From the NCBI RefSeq assembly GCF_014202115.1, contig NZ_JACHFW010000002.1:358318-422317 (forward strand): a stretch of 64,000 nt of DNA. Direction: 5' to 3'. Under the pieces are notes generated by a model. It did not search any database and had not been told where the DNA came from. It saw only the letters and a program-made list of their open reading frames with translations. A program made the position numbers and the translations under genes. The stretch is from Catenibacillus scindens. Its GTDB lineage: Bacteria > Bacillota > Clostridia > Lachnospirales > Lachnospiraceae. Each line of letters opens with the position of its first letter. Positions within the stretch are counted from its first letter, which is position 1. This document shows positions 27,710-37,073 of the stretch, one piece after another.

Positions 27710-29074
27710 TCATTTCTTATCCTTTTTATAAAAATCGCTTCCGGTCAGTCCTTCCTGGGCCAGCAACGTCCGAAGAACGCTGATATCGCTGGAAACATCC
27801 ATAGCCGTCTCCTGGTACATACTGTCATAAAGCTTTTCATAGGCCTCATTAATGGTATCCAACGTCGCGGCAATTTCATTTTTCACTTTTTTTATGTTCT
27901 CGCCTTCCACCGGCTGCCCGTCAATATCCCGGTATGTTTCCACTAACTTTATGGTCATTGGCATATAATAATCCTGGAACCGGGACAACCGGTCGGCTTT
28001 CTGAGGATAAGACTTAATATATTCAAAAATCTTTCCGATAATCATCTCCATACGGTAAAGCTTGTTGCTGATCTGGGTATCGGGGATATCATCGTTGGCC
28101 TTGCGTATAATCTCCATATACTGACGTCCCAGGGCTTCAAGACGGGCAATCTCCTGAGCCATTGCCGGGTCCTGGCCGCTCTCATTTTTCTCACGAGTCT
28201 GCTCCTGCTCCATTTTCCTGGCATTCTCCATCGTCTCCTGGTACTGGCGGTAAATACTGTCGGTCACCATCAGGCAGGTTTTATGGCTGTCCACATGTCC
28301 CTGGGGAAAGTATCCAAGTTCCAGCATTCGGACTACATCACGGCGCACAAAACCCTCGCTCTTTCCCACACTCTGGGCCAGATTTTTGAAGGTGGCAAAA
28401 CTTTTCCCCTTAATCACATCAAGATATCTGCGGAAACGCTTCACCCGCTTTCTCTGCATTGTCCCCACTGCCATCATAATGGCAAACACAATGTCCGCCG
28501 GCAAAAGAGCGCACAGGATCGTCAGGGAGGCCAGCCAGGAACCCAAACCGGCCATAATGCCAAGGACCATACACCCGCAGGTGGCAAAGCCAAATCCAAT
28601 GGCTCCAAAAACCGTCAGTAACATCCCTGAAATCTCCCCCTTAGGGCTTCGCTCCACAGGGAAACCATAATCTACCGGTGTCCAGCCGCGATCCAGTCCG
28701 GACGCTCTGCCGGTCTCCCGCGTCCCGGCACTGCCGTTATCCTCATTCCAGGCATCTTCCCTTTCGGAATCTCCCTGGGATTTGGACCAAGCCCACCAGG
28801 GTCTTACATTTTTGTAAGTCTGCCAGTTCTGCTGCTGAAAATTTCCAAAAACGCTTTTTCCCCGTCGGCGCTTACCCCTGGAAGATGTCCCATAATGGTC
28901 ATTGGGTGTCCCGTAATTATCGTAATTATCATAGGAATTTTTCCGGCCAAAGATCACATCATCGGCGTTGCGGCGTATTTCCTGGTTTAACCGTTCAAAA
29001 TCAAAAGAATCTATGGCATCCCGTATTTTCTGGCTCATATGCAGCCCCAGATTTTCAAGATCCCTGTAATCCAT
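27710..29074 (-). CDS. XpaC-like 5-bromo-4-chloroindolyl phosphate hydrolysis family protein
   Basis: The 454-residue protein has a glycine/charged N-terminal region and two adjacent membrane helices (about 184-235, MLLTVFGAIGFGFATCGCMVL and ASLTILCALLPADIVFAIM). A helical cytoplasmic region follows, with LSRFQDYYMPMTIKLVETYRD, the part conserved in XpaC. The name derives from an early screen; no enzyme activity is established for the family. Its pairing with telA is conserved in Bacillus and clostridia. A ribosome binding site AAAGGAG precedes the start. Confidence 0.82.
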   Translation of the reverse strand: MDYRDLENLGLHMSQKIRDAIDSFDFERLNQEIRRNADDVIFGRKNSYDNYDNYGTPNDHYGTSSRGKRRRGKSVFGNFQQQNWQTYKNVRPWWAWSKSQGDSEREDAWNEDNGSAGTRETGRASGLDRGWTPVDYGFPVERSPKGEISGMLLTVFGAIGFGFATCGCMVLGIMAGLGSWLASLTILCALLPADIVFAIMMAVGTMQRKRVKRFRRYLDVIKGKSFATFKNLAQSVGKSEGFVRRDVVRMLELGYFPQGHVDSHKTCLMVTDSIYRQYQETMENARKMEQEQTREKNESGQDPAMAQEIARLEALGRQYMEIIRKANDDIPDTQISNKLYRMEMIIGKIFEYIKSYPQKADRLSRFQDYYMPMTIKLVETYRDIDGQPVEGENIKKVKNEIAATLDTINEAYEKLYDSMYQETAMDVSSDISVLRTLLAQEGLTGSDFYKKDKK

Positions 29075-29167
29075 AAAACATTACTCCTTTTATCTGATGA
29101 TACAAGCGTCATCTGATTAATTTTTAGTTTACCCTACTCGAAGCGCCATGTCAACGAACTTTCCGGG

Positions 29168-29200
29168 GAAAAGTAAAAAGGCTGTGACGGTATCACAGCC
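29168..29200 (-). terminator. Intrinsic terminator of feoAB
   Basis: Perfect stem GGCTGTGA/TCACAGCC with a five-base loop, followed on the minus strand by TTTTTACTTTT. The 330 bases between xpaC and feoB hold this terminator and no convincing gene. Confidence 0.85.
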
Positions 29201-29408
29201 TGAGTTATCACAAATACTCATTTCATCCATATATTCCTCCGTTTCTTCTGCATCCAGGACATAGCAGCAAAACAGGAGCATTTTTGTACTGGTGATTTCC
29301 AATGTTTCCAGAGCCGCCCGGACGCCGGACCGGCTGGCCGGAATCGACCGGCCGATCCACCACCACACGTTTAACACCGCTCACGTCCATTCACATAGAG
29401 CTTTAATG

Positions 29409-31514
29409 CTAAATCATGAATAAACAGCCAATCTGATAAATAGCAACCGCAATCACCCAGGCAACGACAAGGTGAAAGGCTGCGGTAAACCAGAAGCCCT
29501 TCCAGGAGCCAGTCTCCTTTTTAACTGTAGCAAGGGTGGCGGCGCAGGGGATATACAGCAGGCAAAAGACCATCATAACAAAAGCGTTTAAAGATCCAAA
29601 GCCCATAGAGCCTAAAGCTGCGGACAGAGCGCTCATACCGGTCACAGAGTTAATATTGGCAATACCAAAAAGCACGCTGCAGCTTGAAACAACCACTTCT
29701 TTAGCGGCCACGCCGGAGATCAAAGCCACGGCGATCTGCCAGTATCCAAGTCCCGCCGGCGCCAGCAGCGGCGCAATAATATGGCCGATATAGGCGGCAA
29801 AACTCTCGGACATATCGGAAACCATGCCTGACGGGCCGAAATTTAACACACCCCATAAAACAATGGAGGCAATAAAAATCGTTGTCCCGGCTTTCTGAAG
29901 GTAATCTTTCACCTTCTCCCACACATAGATAGCAATGGTATAGGCATTAGGCGTCTTGTATTCCGGCAGCTCGATGAGCAGGCAATTGCGGCTGTTTTTC
30001 TTATCCGTTTTTCCAAGGATCAGTGCAATGACAATACCCACCACAAGGCCAATAACGTACATAGATAACGCCACAAGGGTCGGGCACTGCGGGAAAAACA
30101 TTTTGGAAAATAAAACATAAATCGGCACCTTGGCGCTGCAGGACATAAAAGGCGTCACAAGAATGGTCCGCCGGCGGTCATGCATATCTTCCAGAGTCCG
30201 GGCAGACATAACCGCCGGAACAGTACATCCAAAGCCTAAAAGCATAGGAATGAACGCCCGGCCGGAAAGCCCCATCTTTCCCATAAGTCCGTCCATAACA
30301 TAGGCCACACGGGACATATAACCGCTGTCCTCAAGGAAGGCCAGTGCCAAAAAAAGGATAAAAATGTTGGGCAGAAAAGTTAAAATACCGCCCACCCCCG
30401 CGATAATACCGTCCACAATAAGGGATGTCAATACCGGCGAGGCATTAACCTGATCCAGCAAAAAGCTGACGCCCCTGGAAAAATAATCCAAAAGCACCTC
30501 AAATCCACCGGCAATGGCATCGCCCAGGGTGAATGTCAGGAGAAACACAATGGCCATAATCCCAAGGAATATGGGCACACCCCAGACAGGATGGGTGAGA
30601 ACCCGGTCCATCTTATCAGTCATCGCTGCCTTGCTGTCCTTATTGACAAGAACCTCTTCGATAATCTCCTCAATAAAATCATACTTTTCATTGATGATCT
30701 CTTTTTCGTAGTTTTTATCCAGAATATCTTTGTATTCAATAGGATATTTTTCCATAATATCCTTATCATGTTCCAGATACTTAATAGCATGCCAGCGGTG
30801 ATTGGTCATCTTGGGATACTTGTCTTTCAACCGCTCTTTCACCGCGTCGATCTTATCCTCGATCTCATCACTGTACACCATGGCAAACTCTTTGTGATGA
30901 TCATGTCTGTGAGCGCTTGGCACGCTGTTATAGTGGTGATGCTGGATTTCATCCACACCTTTGCCCACGTGGTGAGCCACCGCGTGCATTAAGATCTCCA
31001 GTCCGGTCTTTTTCCGCGCCGACACCGGAACTACAGGAATACCCAGCATTTCCGGGAGGCGGTGGGTGTCAATCTCCATACCCCGCTCCGTCACAATATC
31101 CATCATATTCAGAGCAAGCACCACCGGTTTCCCCAGCTCAATAAGCTGCAGGGTAAGATAGAGATTTCTCTCCAGATTGGAGGCATCGGCCACATCCACG
31201 ATCACATCAACGTCATCGGACAAAATATACTGTCTTGACAAAATCTCCTCCATGGAATAGCAGGTCAGACTGTAAATACCCGGAAGATCCACAAGTTTGT
31301 AATTGTGATTGTGGAAGCGCATGGCCCCCTCCTTTTTCTCTACAGTCACTCCCGGCCAGTTAGCCACTTTCAGCCGGGCCCCTGTATAGGCGTTAAAAAG
31401 GGTTGTCTTTCCACAGTTGGGATTTCCCACAAAGCCTACATTAATCACATCTTTTTTTATGCTGTCCGCTCCCTCCCCGGAAATATCAGCCGTTCTTTGA
31501 ACCACCTCACTCAT
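29409..31514 (-). CDS. feoB: Ferrous iron transport protein B
   Basis: The 701-residue protein begins with a G domain carrying GNPNCGKTTLFN, NWPGVTVEKKEG, DLPGIYSL and LNMMD, followed by the GDI-like helical region. The membrane part of about ten helices contains two NFeoB/Gate segments with LGFGCTVPAVMSARTLE and MSCSAKVPIYV. It imports Fe2+. Between G domain and helices lies a histidine-rich linker, residues 181-207, with nine His, which may bind metal. The start overlaps feoA by eight bases behind AAGGAGG. Expression should follow the Fur-box promoter ahead of feoA. Confidence 0.97.
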   Translation of the reverse strand: MSEVVQRTADISGEGADSIKKDVINVGFVGNPNCGKTTLFNAYTGARLKVANWPGVTVEKKEGAMRFHNHNYKLVDLPGIYSLTCYSMEEILSRQYILSDDVDVIVDVADASNLERNLYLTLQLIELGKPVVLALNMMDIVTERGMEIDTHRLPEMLGIPVVPVSARKKTGLEILMHAVAHHVGKGVDEIQHHHYNSVPSAHRHDHHKEFAMVYSDEIEDKIDAVKERLKDKYPKMTNHRWHAIKYLEHDKDIMEKYPIEYKDILDKNYEKEIINEKYDFIEEIIEEVLVNKDSKAAMTDKMDRVLTHPVWGVPIFLGIMAIVFLLTFTLGDAIAGGFEVLLDYFSRGVSFLLDQVNASPVLTSLIVDGIIAGVGGILTFLPNIFILFLALAFLEDSGYMSRVAYVMDGLMGKMGLSGRAFIPMLLGFGCTVPAVMSARTLEDMHDRRRTILVTPFMSCSAKVPIYVLFSKMFFPQCPTLVALSMYVIGLVVGIVIALILGKTDKKNSRNCLLIELPEYKTPNAYTIAIYVWEKVKDYLQKAGTTIFIASIVLWGVLNFGPSGMVSDMSESFAAYIGHIIAPLLAPAGLGYWQIAVALISGVAAKEVVVSSCSVLFGIANINSVTGMSALSAALGSMGFGSLNAFVMMVFCLLYIPCAATLATVKKETGSWKGFWFTAAFHLVVAWVIAVAIYQIGCLFMI

Positions 31515-31740
31515 GAGCCGCTGCCTCCTTCACTGAAATTCCCTGGGCGATCTGGGGACCTACCGCCAGCCGGGTCCCACGCACATTAAAGATCATAGTG
31601 CCGCTGCCTTTCCGGTTCAGCACCAAAACCTTTGTCCCCTCTGTAAGACCAAGAGCTTCCAAACGCCGTTCTGTATTTTCTTCCACCTCAGTTTTTAAAA
31701 CCTGATATGTATTTCCAATTTTTCCCTCTGCAAGTGTCAT
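31507..31740 (-). CDS. feoA: Ferrous iron transport protein A
   Basis: This 77-residue protein is an SH3-like FeoA domain, with RRLEALGLTEGTKVLVLNRK and GTRLAVGPQIAQGISV in the usual order. FeoA is a small cytoplasmic partner needed for FeoB transport. It is the first gene of the feoAB operon, starts behind AAAGGAG, and follows a promoter with a perfect Fur box. Confidence 0.95.
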   Translation of the reverse strand: MTLAEGKIGNTYQVLKTEVEENTERRLEALGLTEGTKVLVLNRKGSGTMIFNVRGTRLAVGPQIAQGISVKEAAAHE

Positions 31741-31770
31741 CGGATAAACTCCTTTTTGTATGTCTCTTAT

Positions 31771-31826
31771 TGATAATAATTATCAGTTACAAGAACAATA
31801 CTACACTTACTCCCCGCCATTGTCAA
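31771..31826 (-). promoter_or_regulatory. feoAB promoter with perfect Fur box
   Basis: On the minus strand, TTGACA (31821-31826) and TAGTAT (31798-31803) are spaced by 17 bases. The 15-base palindrome TGATAATAATTATCA (31771-31785) is an exact 7-1-7 Fur box and covers roughly +6 to +20 of the transcript. Iron-loaded Fur bound there would block feoAB transcription. Confidence 0.9.
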
Positions 31827-31840
31827 TTCATTTTTTATCT

Positions 31841-31968
31841 CGATTCAGCCATCAGGAAGGGGCGGGCTGGTTTATGCTTGCATAAGAATCAGCCCGTCCC
31901 ATTCCTGATGAACTGAGCGCCCGTTAATGAGCAAAGGAGCAAGTTTACTTGCAAAGAGTTTACTTGCT
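31841..31968. repeat. Palindromic intergenic element between feoA promoter and ABC gene
   Basis: CGATTCAGCCATCAGG (31841-31856) and CCTGATGAACTGAG (31904-31917) are the ends. They enclose an imperfect hairpin of GGGGCGGGCT and AGCCCGTCCC around TATGCTTGCATAA. The following bases contain GCAAGTTTACTTGC, a palindrome related to the one at about 3070. It starts just 15 bases beyond the -35 of the feoA promoter. Confidence 0.6.
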
Positions 31969-33558
31969 TTAACGAAGCCGGAAGGTTTTAGGTGCCAGCC
32001 GGTAGACCAGAACAAGCGCTGCGAAAATGTACACCAGACAAAACAGAGTAATCCCAGTACCAAAGATCATGGTGGGAATATGGCGTGAAATCGCCCCATA
32101 GCACACAATATAGGTGAGAAAATTGGCAATGCCATAGGCTGCGTTGCGGTTTTCCAGTTGAATATTATAAGGCTGAAGCAGGTAATAAAGAACCATATAA
32201 TGTACCGAAAAAAACACGGACATCATAAGGATAGTGACAATGATCAGTATATAATTGATAACATTGTCTGTTCCTCCGGTCATGGCCAGCAAAAGGGCCA
32301 GCTCCACCCCAATAAAGGCAGCCGGGATCAGACTGATCAGGGACAGAGATTTGAGCCTCTCCACAAAAAGGGACAGGATAACTTTGGGCTGGCGGTAAAA
32401 CCGGTAGGATAGCATACTGTGGTCACAATTCATAAACATGGCCTGGGTCATACTCCGCCCCGGATGAATCAGATACATAATAAAGAGAAACAGTGGAAGC
32501 ATGTTCATCACCATCTCATTCACCTGGGCAGCTATGTCTCCGTTAAGGGCGCAGGCAACTCCCGCCACGGCAAAAATCATCACCGTGACCACACAGATAC
32601 GCTTTGCCGGCTTGTGGAGGAGGCGGCGGTGGCGGGCAAAAAACAGAGCGTTAAAATAAGCGTAACCTTTCTTTCTCCCCGCGCTTACCTCCGCAGTATA
32701 GTCAATCTTTTTCAGAGAGTTGGCCTGGATCACCTGGTTGGCAGTGGTCGCTGTCGCAGCAAATGCCGGAGCTTTTTTAAGGAGTTCCCGGCACATGCGC
32801 TTATACTCCCGGCACCGGAAAATATAAATCCCGCCAAAGACCGCCAGAATCACAACCACTGTCAACAGGTAAGGCCATGCGGTGACAGGCAGAGCCACGC
32901 CTGCCAGAGGGAGACCAAATCCGGCAACGCACAGCAGCGCCGCGGCCAAAAGGACAAGCATGGCATCACGCTTCTCAGTGCTGTCAGGCAGGTTCTTTTT
33001 CACACTTTTCAGATCATCCCAGAGAATAAAACCAGAAAATAGCAGCTTTATACCCAAAACAAACAGGGCAAGCCATACGCCCCATATGGGGCTTTGCCCC
33101 AGCAAAAAGGCAAAGAGACAGGTCAAAGGCAAAAAACCGATGAATACACGGATCAGGAAATAAGCATAATTGGACAAGGTATACGACCTGGCGTCCATTC
33201 CCATAAGGATAATGGCATAGTACTTGTCATTGGTTGGATCAAAGAGCTGGGTATTTAAAAAACCTCCGGCAAGGGTGAGGAAGAAAAAGGCGTTTAAAAA
33301 CCCTTCCCATCCAATATCTGGAAACAGAGTAACCGCCGCTGCAAAAATCAGGGCCAGGTAGATTCCCTTCCACAAAAAAGTATTAACTACCTCCCGTATC
33401 AAGGCAATGACGTTGGCCAGTTTTTTAAGCCCCCGGCTTTTGTAGGCGCTGGCCGGCAGCAGTTTTTTTACCAGTGGGAGCTGTCGGAGAAAGTAAATAA
33501 AACCGTTGGCTTTATATGTATTTCGCAGTCTGAATGAAATCACAAAATCTTTAATCAT
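31969..33558 (-). CDS. Polytopic membrane protein of an ABC exporter
   Basis: I start at MIKDFVISFRLRNTYKANG, which follows GGGGTGG and overlaps the ATPase stop by eight bases; the frame is open eight codons further. The 529-residue product has about twelve membrane helices grouped in two halves with a cytoplasmic region near residues 255-305 (SLKKIDYTAEVSAGRKKGYA). It has no nucleotide-binding motif and is encoded directly after an ABC ATPase, so it is presumed to be the permease. It resembles uncharacterised clostridial exporters rather than a named family. Substrate unknown. Confidence 0.8.
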   Translation of the reverse strand: MIKDFVISFRLRNTYKANGFIYFLRQLPLVKKLLPASAYKSRGLKKLANVIALIREVVNTFLWKGIYLALIFAAAVTLFPDIGWEGFLNAFFFLTLAGGFLNTQLFDPTNDKYYAIILMGMDARSYTLSNYAYFLIRVFIGFLPLTCLFAFLLGQSPIWGVWLALFVLGIKLLFSGFILWDDLKSVKKNLPDSTEKRDAMLVLLAAALLCVAGFGLPLAGVALPVTAWPYLLTVVVILAVFGGIYIFRCREYKRMCRELLKKAPAFAATATTANQVIQANSLKKIDYTAEVSAGRKKGYAYFNALFFARHRRLLHKPAKRICVVTVMIFAVAGVACALNGDIAAQVNEMVMNMLPLFLFIMYLIHPGRSMTQAMFMNCDHSMLSYRFYRQPKVILSLFVERLKSLSLISLIPAAFIGVELALLLAMTGGTDNVINYILIIVTILMMSVFFSVHYMVLYYLLQPYNIQLENRNAAYGIANFLTYIVCYGAISRHIPTMIFGTGITLFCLVYIFAALVLVYRLAPKTFRLR

Positions 33559-34252
33559 CTTCGCCACCCCGCAGTGCCTCAAGAATCCGCTCTTTAAATT
33601 CCTCGTTATCCAGATTCTCCTTGGGGACTTCCTCCAAAACCCCGTGATTTAAGATCACAATATCATCGCACAGATCCAGGGCAAGCTCCATAATGTGGGT
33701 AGAGAAAATAATAATATGGTCTTTTTTGATCTGTCTGAGCATCTCCTTCATTTCTTCGGCCACCACTACATCAAAGGAAGTGAGCGGCTCGTCCAGCAGA
33801 AGGACTGCCGGACTGGAAATAAAATTCACCAGCATCTGCATTTTATTTTTCATGCCGTGGGAATAATCTTTCAGCAGACGGTCCCGGTCCTCCTCCTCGA
33901 TACGCATAAAGGAAAAATAGGTGTCGATCTTCCTCTCATCTTTCCCATGAATTTCCAGGAAAAATTTGAGAAATTCCCTGGCCGTTAAAAACTCCGGAAC
34001 AACAGGGACGGACAAAACATAACCGATATCCTGGCCGCCCACTGGGCGGCGGCCATTCTCATCCTCAAGATCAAATTGGCCTCCGTCCAGTCTCAGGTCT
34101 TCATTGAGGCAGTTAAAGAGGGTGGTCTTACCCGCGCCGTTGCGTCCTAAAAGGCCGTAAATCTTTCCCTGCTCAAAATCAAATGTGACGTCTCTTAATA
34201 CTTCTTTTTTGTCAAAATTTTTCTTCAGATGTTCTGCATGTAAAGTAATCAT
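33551..34252 (-). CDS. ABC transporter ATP-binding protein
   Basis: A 233-residue ATPase with Walker A GRNGAGKTTLF, signature YSHGMKNKMQ (a variant of LSGGQ), Walker B VLLLDEPLTSFD and switch His in FSTHIMELAL. It belongs to the exporter-type family and is coupled to the polytopic protein that follows. It starts behind GGAGGGG. Upstream is the flavodiiron fusion gene, ending 17 bases away on the same strand, so the three could share a transcript. Confidence 0.94.
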   Translation of the reverse strand: MITLHAEHLKKNFDKKEVLRDVTFDFEQGKIYGLLGRNGAGKTTLFNCLNEDLRLDGGQFDLEDENGRRPVGGQDIGYVLSVPVVPEFLTAREFLKFFLEIHGKDERKIDTYFSFMRIEEEDRDRLLKDYSHGMKNKMQMLVNFISSPAVLLLDEPLTSFDVVVAEEMKEMLRQIKKDHIIIFSTHIMELALDLCDDIVILNHGVLEEVPKENLDNEEFKERILEALRGGEDD

Positions 34253-34268
34253 AACCCCTCCGCAAATT

Positions 34269-36803
34269 TCAGTCCATGATTTCCCTGTAGGTCTTATGCT
34301 GCTTTAGCGCCTCGCTCAGCCGGGCCATCGAACTTACGTCCCCGATGAGGATCACGCCGCACAGCCGGTCGTTTAAGAAATAAAGCTTCTCATACTGCTT
34401 TCTTCCCATGTCTTTAAATTCGACAGTCTTGTACACCAGATTTGGATTCTTTCCATTATCCCCGGCAGCAAAAAGAGCTGTATTAAAGCCATGGAAATTC
34501 AAGGCAGCGGGGACATTTTCATAGACAAGGCTGTCCCCTGCGGCGTTGGCGCCGGCCACTTTGCCCTGGTCGGAGGCCTCCGGCCAGATGGCGTAATTAA
34601 CGCCCTCAAACTGGGCGCAGTCTCCGCAGGCATAAATATCCGCCGCAGAAGTCTCCATTTTTTCATTAACAATCACTGCCCGGTCAACAGCGGCTCCGGC
34701 TTCCCCAGCCAAGGCAGCATTAGCCCGTACACCCGCGGAAATGACCACAAGCTGAGCCGGGAATATAGTTCCGTCTTCAAGGACAACCCCCGCGGCCCTC
34801 TCATCGCCGTCAATGCGGACAATATTCACGCCGGTATGGATGGCAATTCCCTGACCTTCACTGATACTCTTGATCATCTGTCCCGCATCCTCATCTAACT
34901 GGCGTCCCATAAGAACCGGGGCAAGCTCAAGGACAGTCACATCGCAGCCAGACTTTTTAAGTTCCCAGGCTGCCTCAAGGCCGAGGACTCCGCCTCCGAT
35001 AACCACCGCCTGTTTTGTGCTTTCAAGGAGCGTCTCCACTTTTCTGACATCCGCCAGACGGCGGATAGCAACAACGCCCTCTTTGTCCTTTCCGTCAATA
35101 GGCGGAATAAAACATTCAGATCCGGTGGCACATATAAGCTTTGTATATTTAAGGCGGCTTCCATCGTCTAACACAACTTCTTTTTCAGCGGTGTCAATAT
35201 GGACGGCTGTCTTTCCGAGGACCTGAAAAATGCGGTTCTTTTCATACCATTCTTTATTTTCCACAGCAAGCTGCTCCGGATCAAGATCCGCCATAATAGA
35301 TTTTGTGAGCATCGGCCGGTTGTAAGTAGCGTAAGGCTCATTGGATATCATCAGAACAGAGCCGGTCTTATCCCGCTCCCGGATAGCTTTAGCTGCGTTT
35401 AATCCGGCGGTGCCGTTCCCAATGATCACATAGTAATTCTGAGTATCATTGGAAAAATCCACAGTTTCCTCATCCACCGGGACAAAATTCTCCCTGCCTA
35501 CGCCGCACACCGGGCAGACTTCCATGGAAGAATCAAAAATTTCTCCGCAGACAAGACATTTCACGAGAGACCTTGCCCCGGTCTTCTCCTTCTTTTTGGG
35601 GCGTTCTTTGTCCAGCAAAGTGCAGCCAAAATTATAGCCAAATTCGTAGGCGTCGATCAGGTTGGCCTCCCCCGGATTAAAGCGGACACGAAGTCCCTCC
35701 ACGGTTTTCATTCGAAGCTGTTTTAAACGCTGGGTCAGGTGTTCCACAGCCTCCCCGCTCCATCCGTAGCTTCCAAAGGCTCCGGCCAGCTTTCCTCCGT
35801 GGGTTACAGGAAACATACCAAGAGTCAGATCCCATATAGGCTTTAATGCTTCTCCGAGAATGGTGGGACTTCCAAGTAAAATTCCGTCTGCCGCGGCAAG
35901 TTTTTCCGCCACAGCGGCTCCATCACTTTCCACCATATCGTATATCTGCACGTCAATGTCCCCACTGTCTTTAATACCCTCGCTGATCTTTTCCGCCAGC
36001 GTCTTTGTATAGCCGTAAGCACTCACATATGGAATAACCACTGTCTTCCTGGCGTTTGCCGCCATGGGAGCGCACCACTGATCATAAGTGTCCATAATAA
36101 AATCCAGACGGGCATCAAGAACCGGACCGTGACCAGTACAGATCATTGTCACATCAAGCTGACGCACGCGGTCTAAAGCGGCTTTCATATAAGACTTAAA
36201 AGGCCCGATAATATTGTCAAAATAATATTTGGTAGCCCGCATATAACCTTCATGATCCGTCACTTTACTCACAAGAACGCCGTCAAAAGCGTAGTGGGAA
36301 CCAAAAGAGTCGCAGGTCACAAGAATCTGTTCTTCCTCAATATAAGTGTACATAGTATCCGGCCAGTGGAGATTTGGCACAACAAGGAAGCGCAGCGTCT
36401 TATTGCCGATCTTCATAGTCTCATTGTCTTTCACAGTGATCACTGTAAAATCTCTGTTGACAATCTCTTTCAAAAATCCGGCCGCACACCCGGTAGCGAT
36501 AATTTTAAGTCCTGGATTTAGCTCTAAGAGACGCTCCACACTCCCGGCGTGATCCGGCTCTGTGTGATCCACCACCAGGTAATCAATTTTGGCTCCGCCT
36601 GTGATCTCGTTAACCTTTTCAATATACTCGTTAAAAAAACGGGCCTTCGCTGTCTCGAATAATACGATTTTGTCCCCGGCTTTTAAAATATAGGAGTTGT
36701 ATGTGGTTCCAAACTCGGTATACATAATAATGTCAAAAACTCTCAGGTCCTTGTCAATAATCCCGGCCCAGTAAAAATCATCTCTCAGTTTTAAAGTTTT
36801 CAT
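34269..36803 (-). CDS. Flavodiiron protein fused to rubredoxin and NADH:rubredoxin oxidoreductase
   Basis: I start at MKTLKLRDDFYWAG, preceded by GGAAAGG; upstream ATGs are in the same frame. The 844-residue protein has a metallo-beta-lactamase-like diiron domain with ligands His80, Glu82, Asp84, His85, His146, Asp165 and His225. A flavodoxin domain (about 253-395) follows, then a short rubredoxin-like CLVCG...CPVCG site near 415-435. A FAD/NAD(P) oxidoreductase (from about 455) has GNGTAGLNAAKAI, GGGVLGLEAAWELKKSG and ACGDCAQFEGV. The complete electron chain from NADH to the diiron site should reduce O2 or NO to protect an anaerobe. Such class F fusions are known in clostridia. Confidence 0.93.
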   Translation of the reverse strand: MKTLKLRDDFYWAGIIDKDLRVFDIIMYTEFGTTYNSYILKAGDKIVLFETAKARFFNEYIEKVNEITGGAKIDYLVVDHTEPDHAGSVERLLELNPGLKIIATGCAAGFLKEIVNRDFTVITVKDNETMKIGNKTLRFLVVPNLHWPDTMYTYIEEEQILVTCDSFGSHYAFDGVLVSKVTDHEGYMRATKYYFDNIIGPFKSYMKAALDRVRQLDVTMICTGHGPVLDARLDFIMDTYDQWCAPMAANARKTVVIPYVSAYGYTKTLAEKISEGIKDSGDIDVQIYDMVESDGAAVAEKLAAADGILLGSPTILGEALKPIWDLTLGMFPVTHGGKLAGAFGSYGWSGEAVEHLTQRLKQLRMKTVEGLRVRFNPGEANLIDAYEFGYNFGCTLLDKERPKKKEKTGARSLVKCLVCGEIFDSSMEVCPVCGVGRENFVPVDEETVDFSNDTQNYYVIIGNGTAGLNAAKAIRERDKTGSVLMISNEPYATYNRPMLTKSIMADLDPEQLAVENKEWYEKNRIFQVLGKTAVHIDTAEKEVVLDDGSRLKYTKLICATGSECFIPPIDGKDKEGVVAIRRLADVRKVETLLESTKQAVVIGGGVLGLEAAWELKKSGCDVTVLELAPVLMGRQLDEDAGQMIKSISEGQGIAIHTGVNIVRIDGDERAAGVVLEDGTIFPAQLVVISAGVRANAALAGEAGAAVDRAVIVNEKMETSAADIYACGDCAQFEGVNYAIWPEASDQGKVAGANAAGDSLVYENVPAALNFHGFNTALFAAGDNGKNPNLVYKTVEFKDMGRKQYEKLYFLNDRLCGVILIGDVSSMARLSEALKQHKTYREIMD

Positions 36804-36948
36804 AAACACCATCCTTTCCAAGATCAATCCTTTATGTACGGTTATATCTACACTATATCGGATTTCAGACATCCTGTCTACGGGAAAATAATTTTTCTTA
36901 TCCGGGACGGATCGGGCTGAATTATTTCAGAAAATAAGTATTATCAAA

Positions 36949-36976
36949 TTGATTTTTCTGACATTTTTGCTATAAT
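36949..36976 (+). promoter_or_regulatory. Promoter of the orphan membrane protein gene
   Basis: TTGATT (36949-36954) and TATAAT (36971-36976) are 16 bases apart. The start codon lies 98 bases downstream behind AAGGAGG. The 270 bases between the divergent genes hold no other recognisable element. Confidence 0.55.
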
Positions 36977-37073
36977 AGTCTTAGAGATGTCTGATCAAAT
37001 TGTATAAAATGTCTTGATTCTGGCGACAATTTGGTTATGCATCCCGTGAAAGATTGCGTAAGGAGGCGGTTTT

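Noticed and set aside
29129..29377. Open frame of 82 codons downstream of feoB
   Set aside because: The feoAB terminator hairpin (29180-29200) lies inside it, the residues show no family pattern, and no ribosome binding site precedes it.
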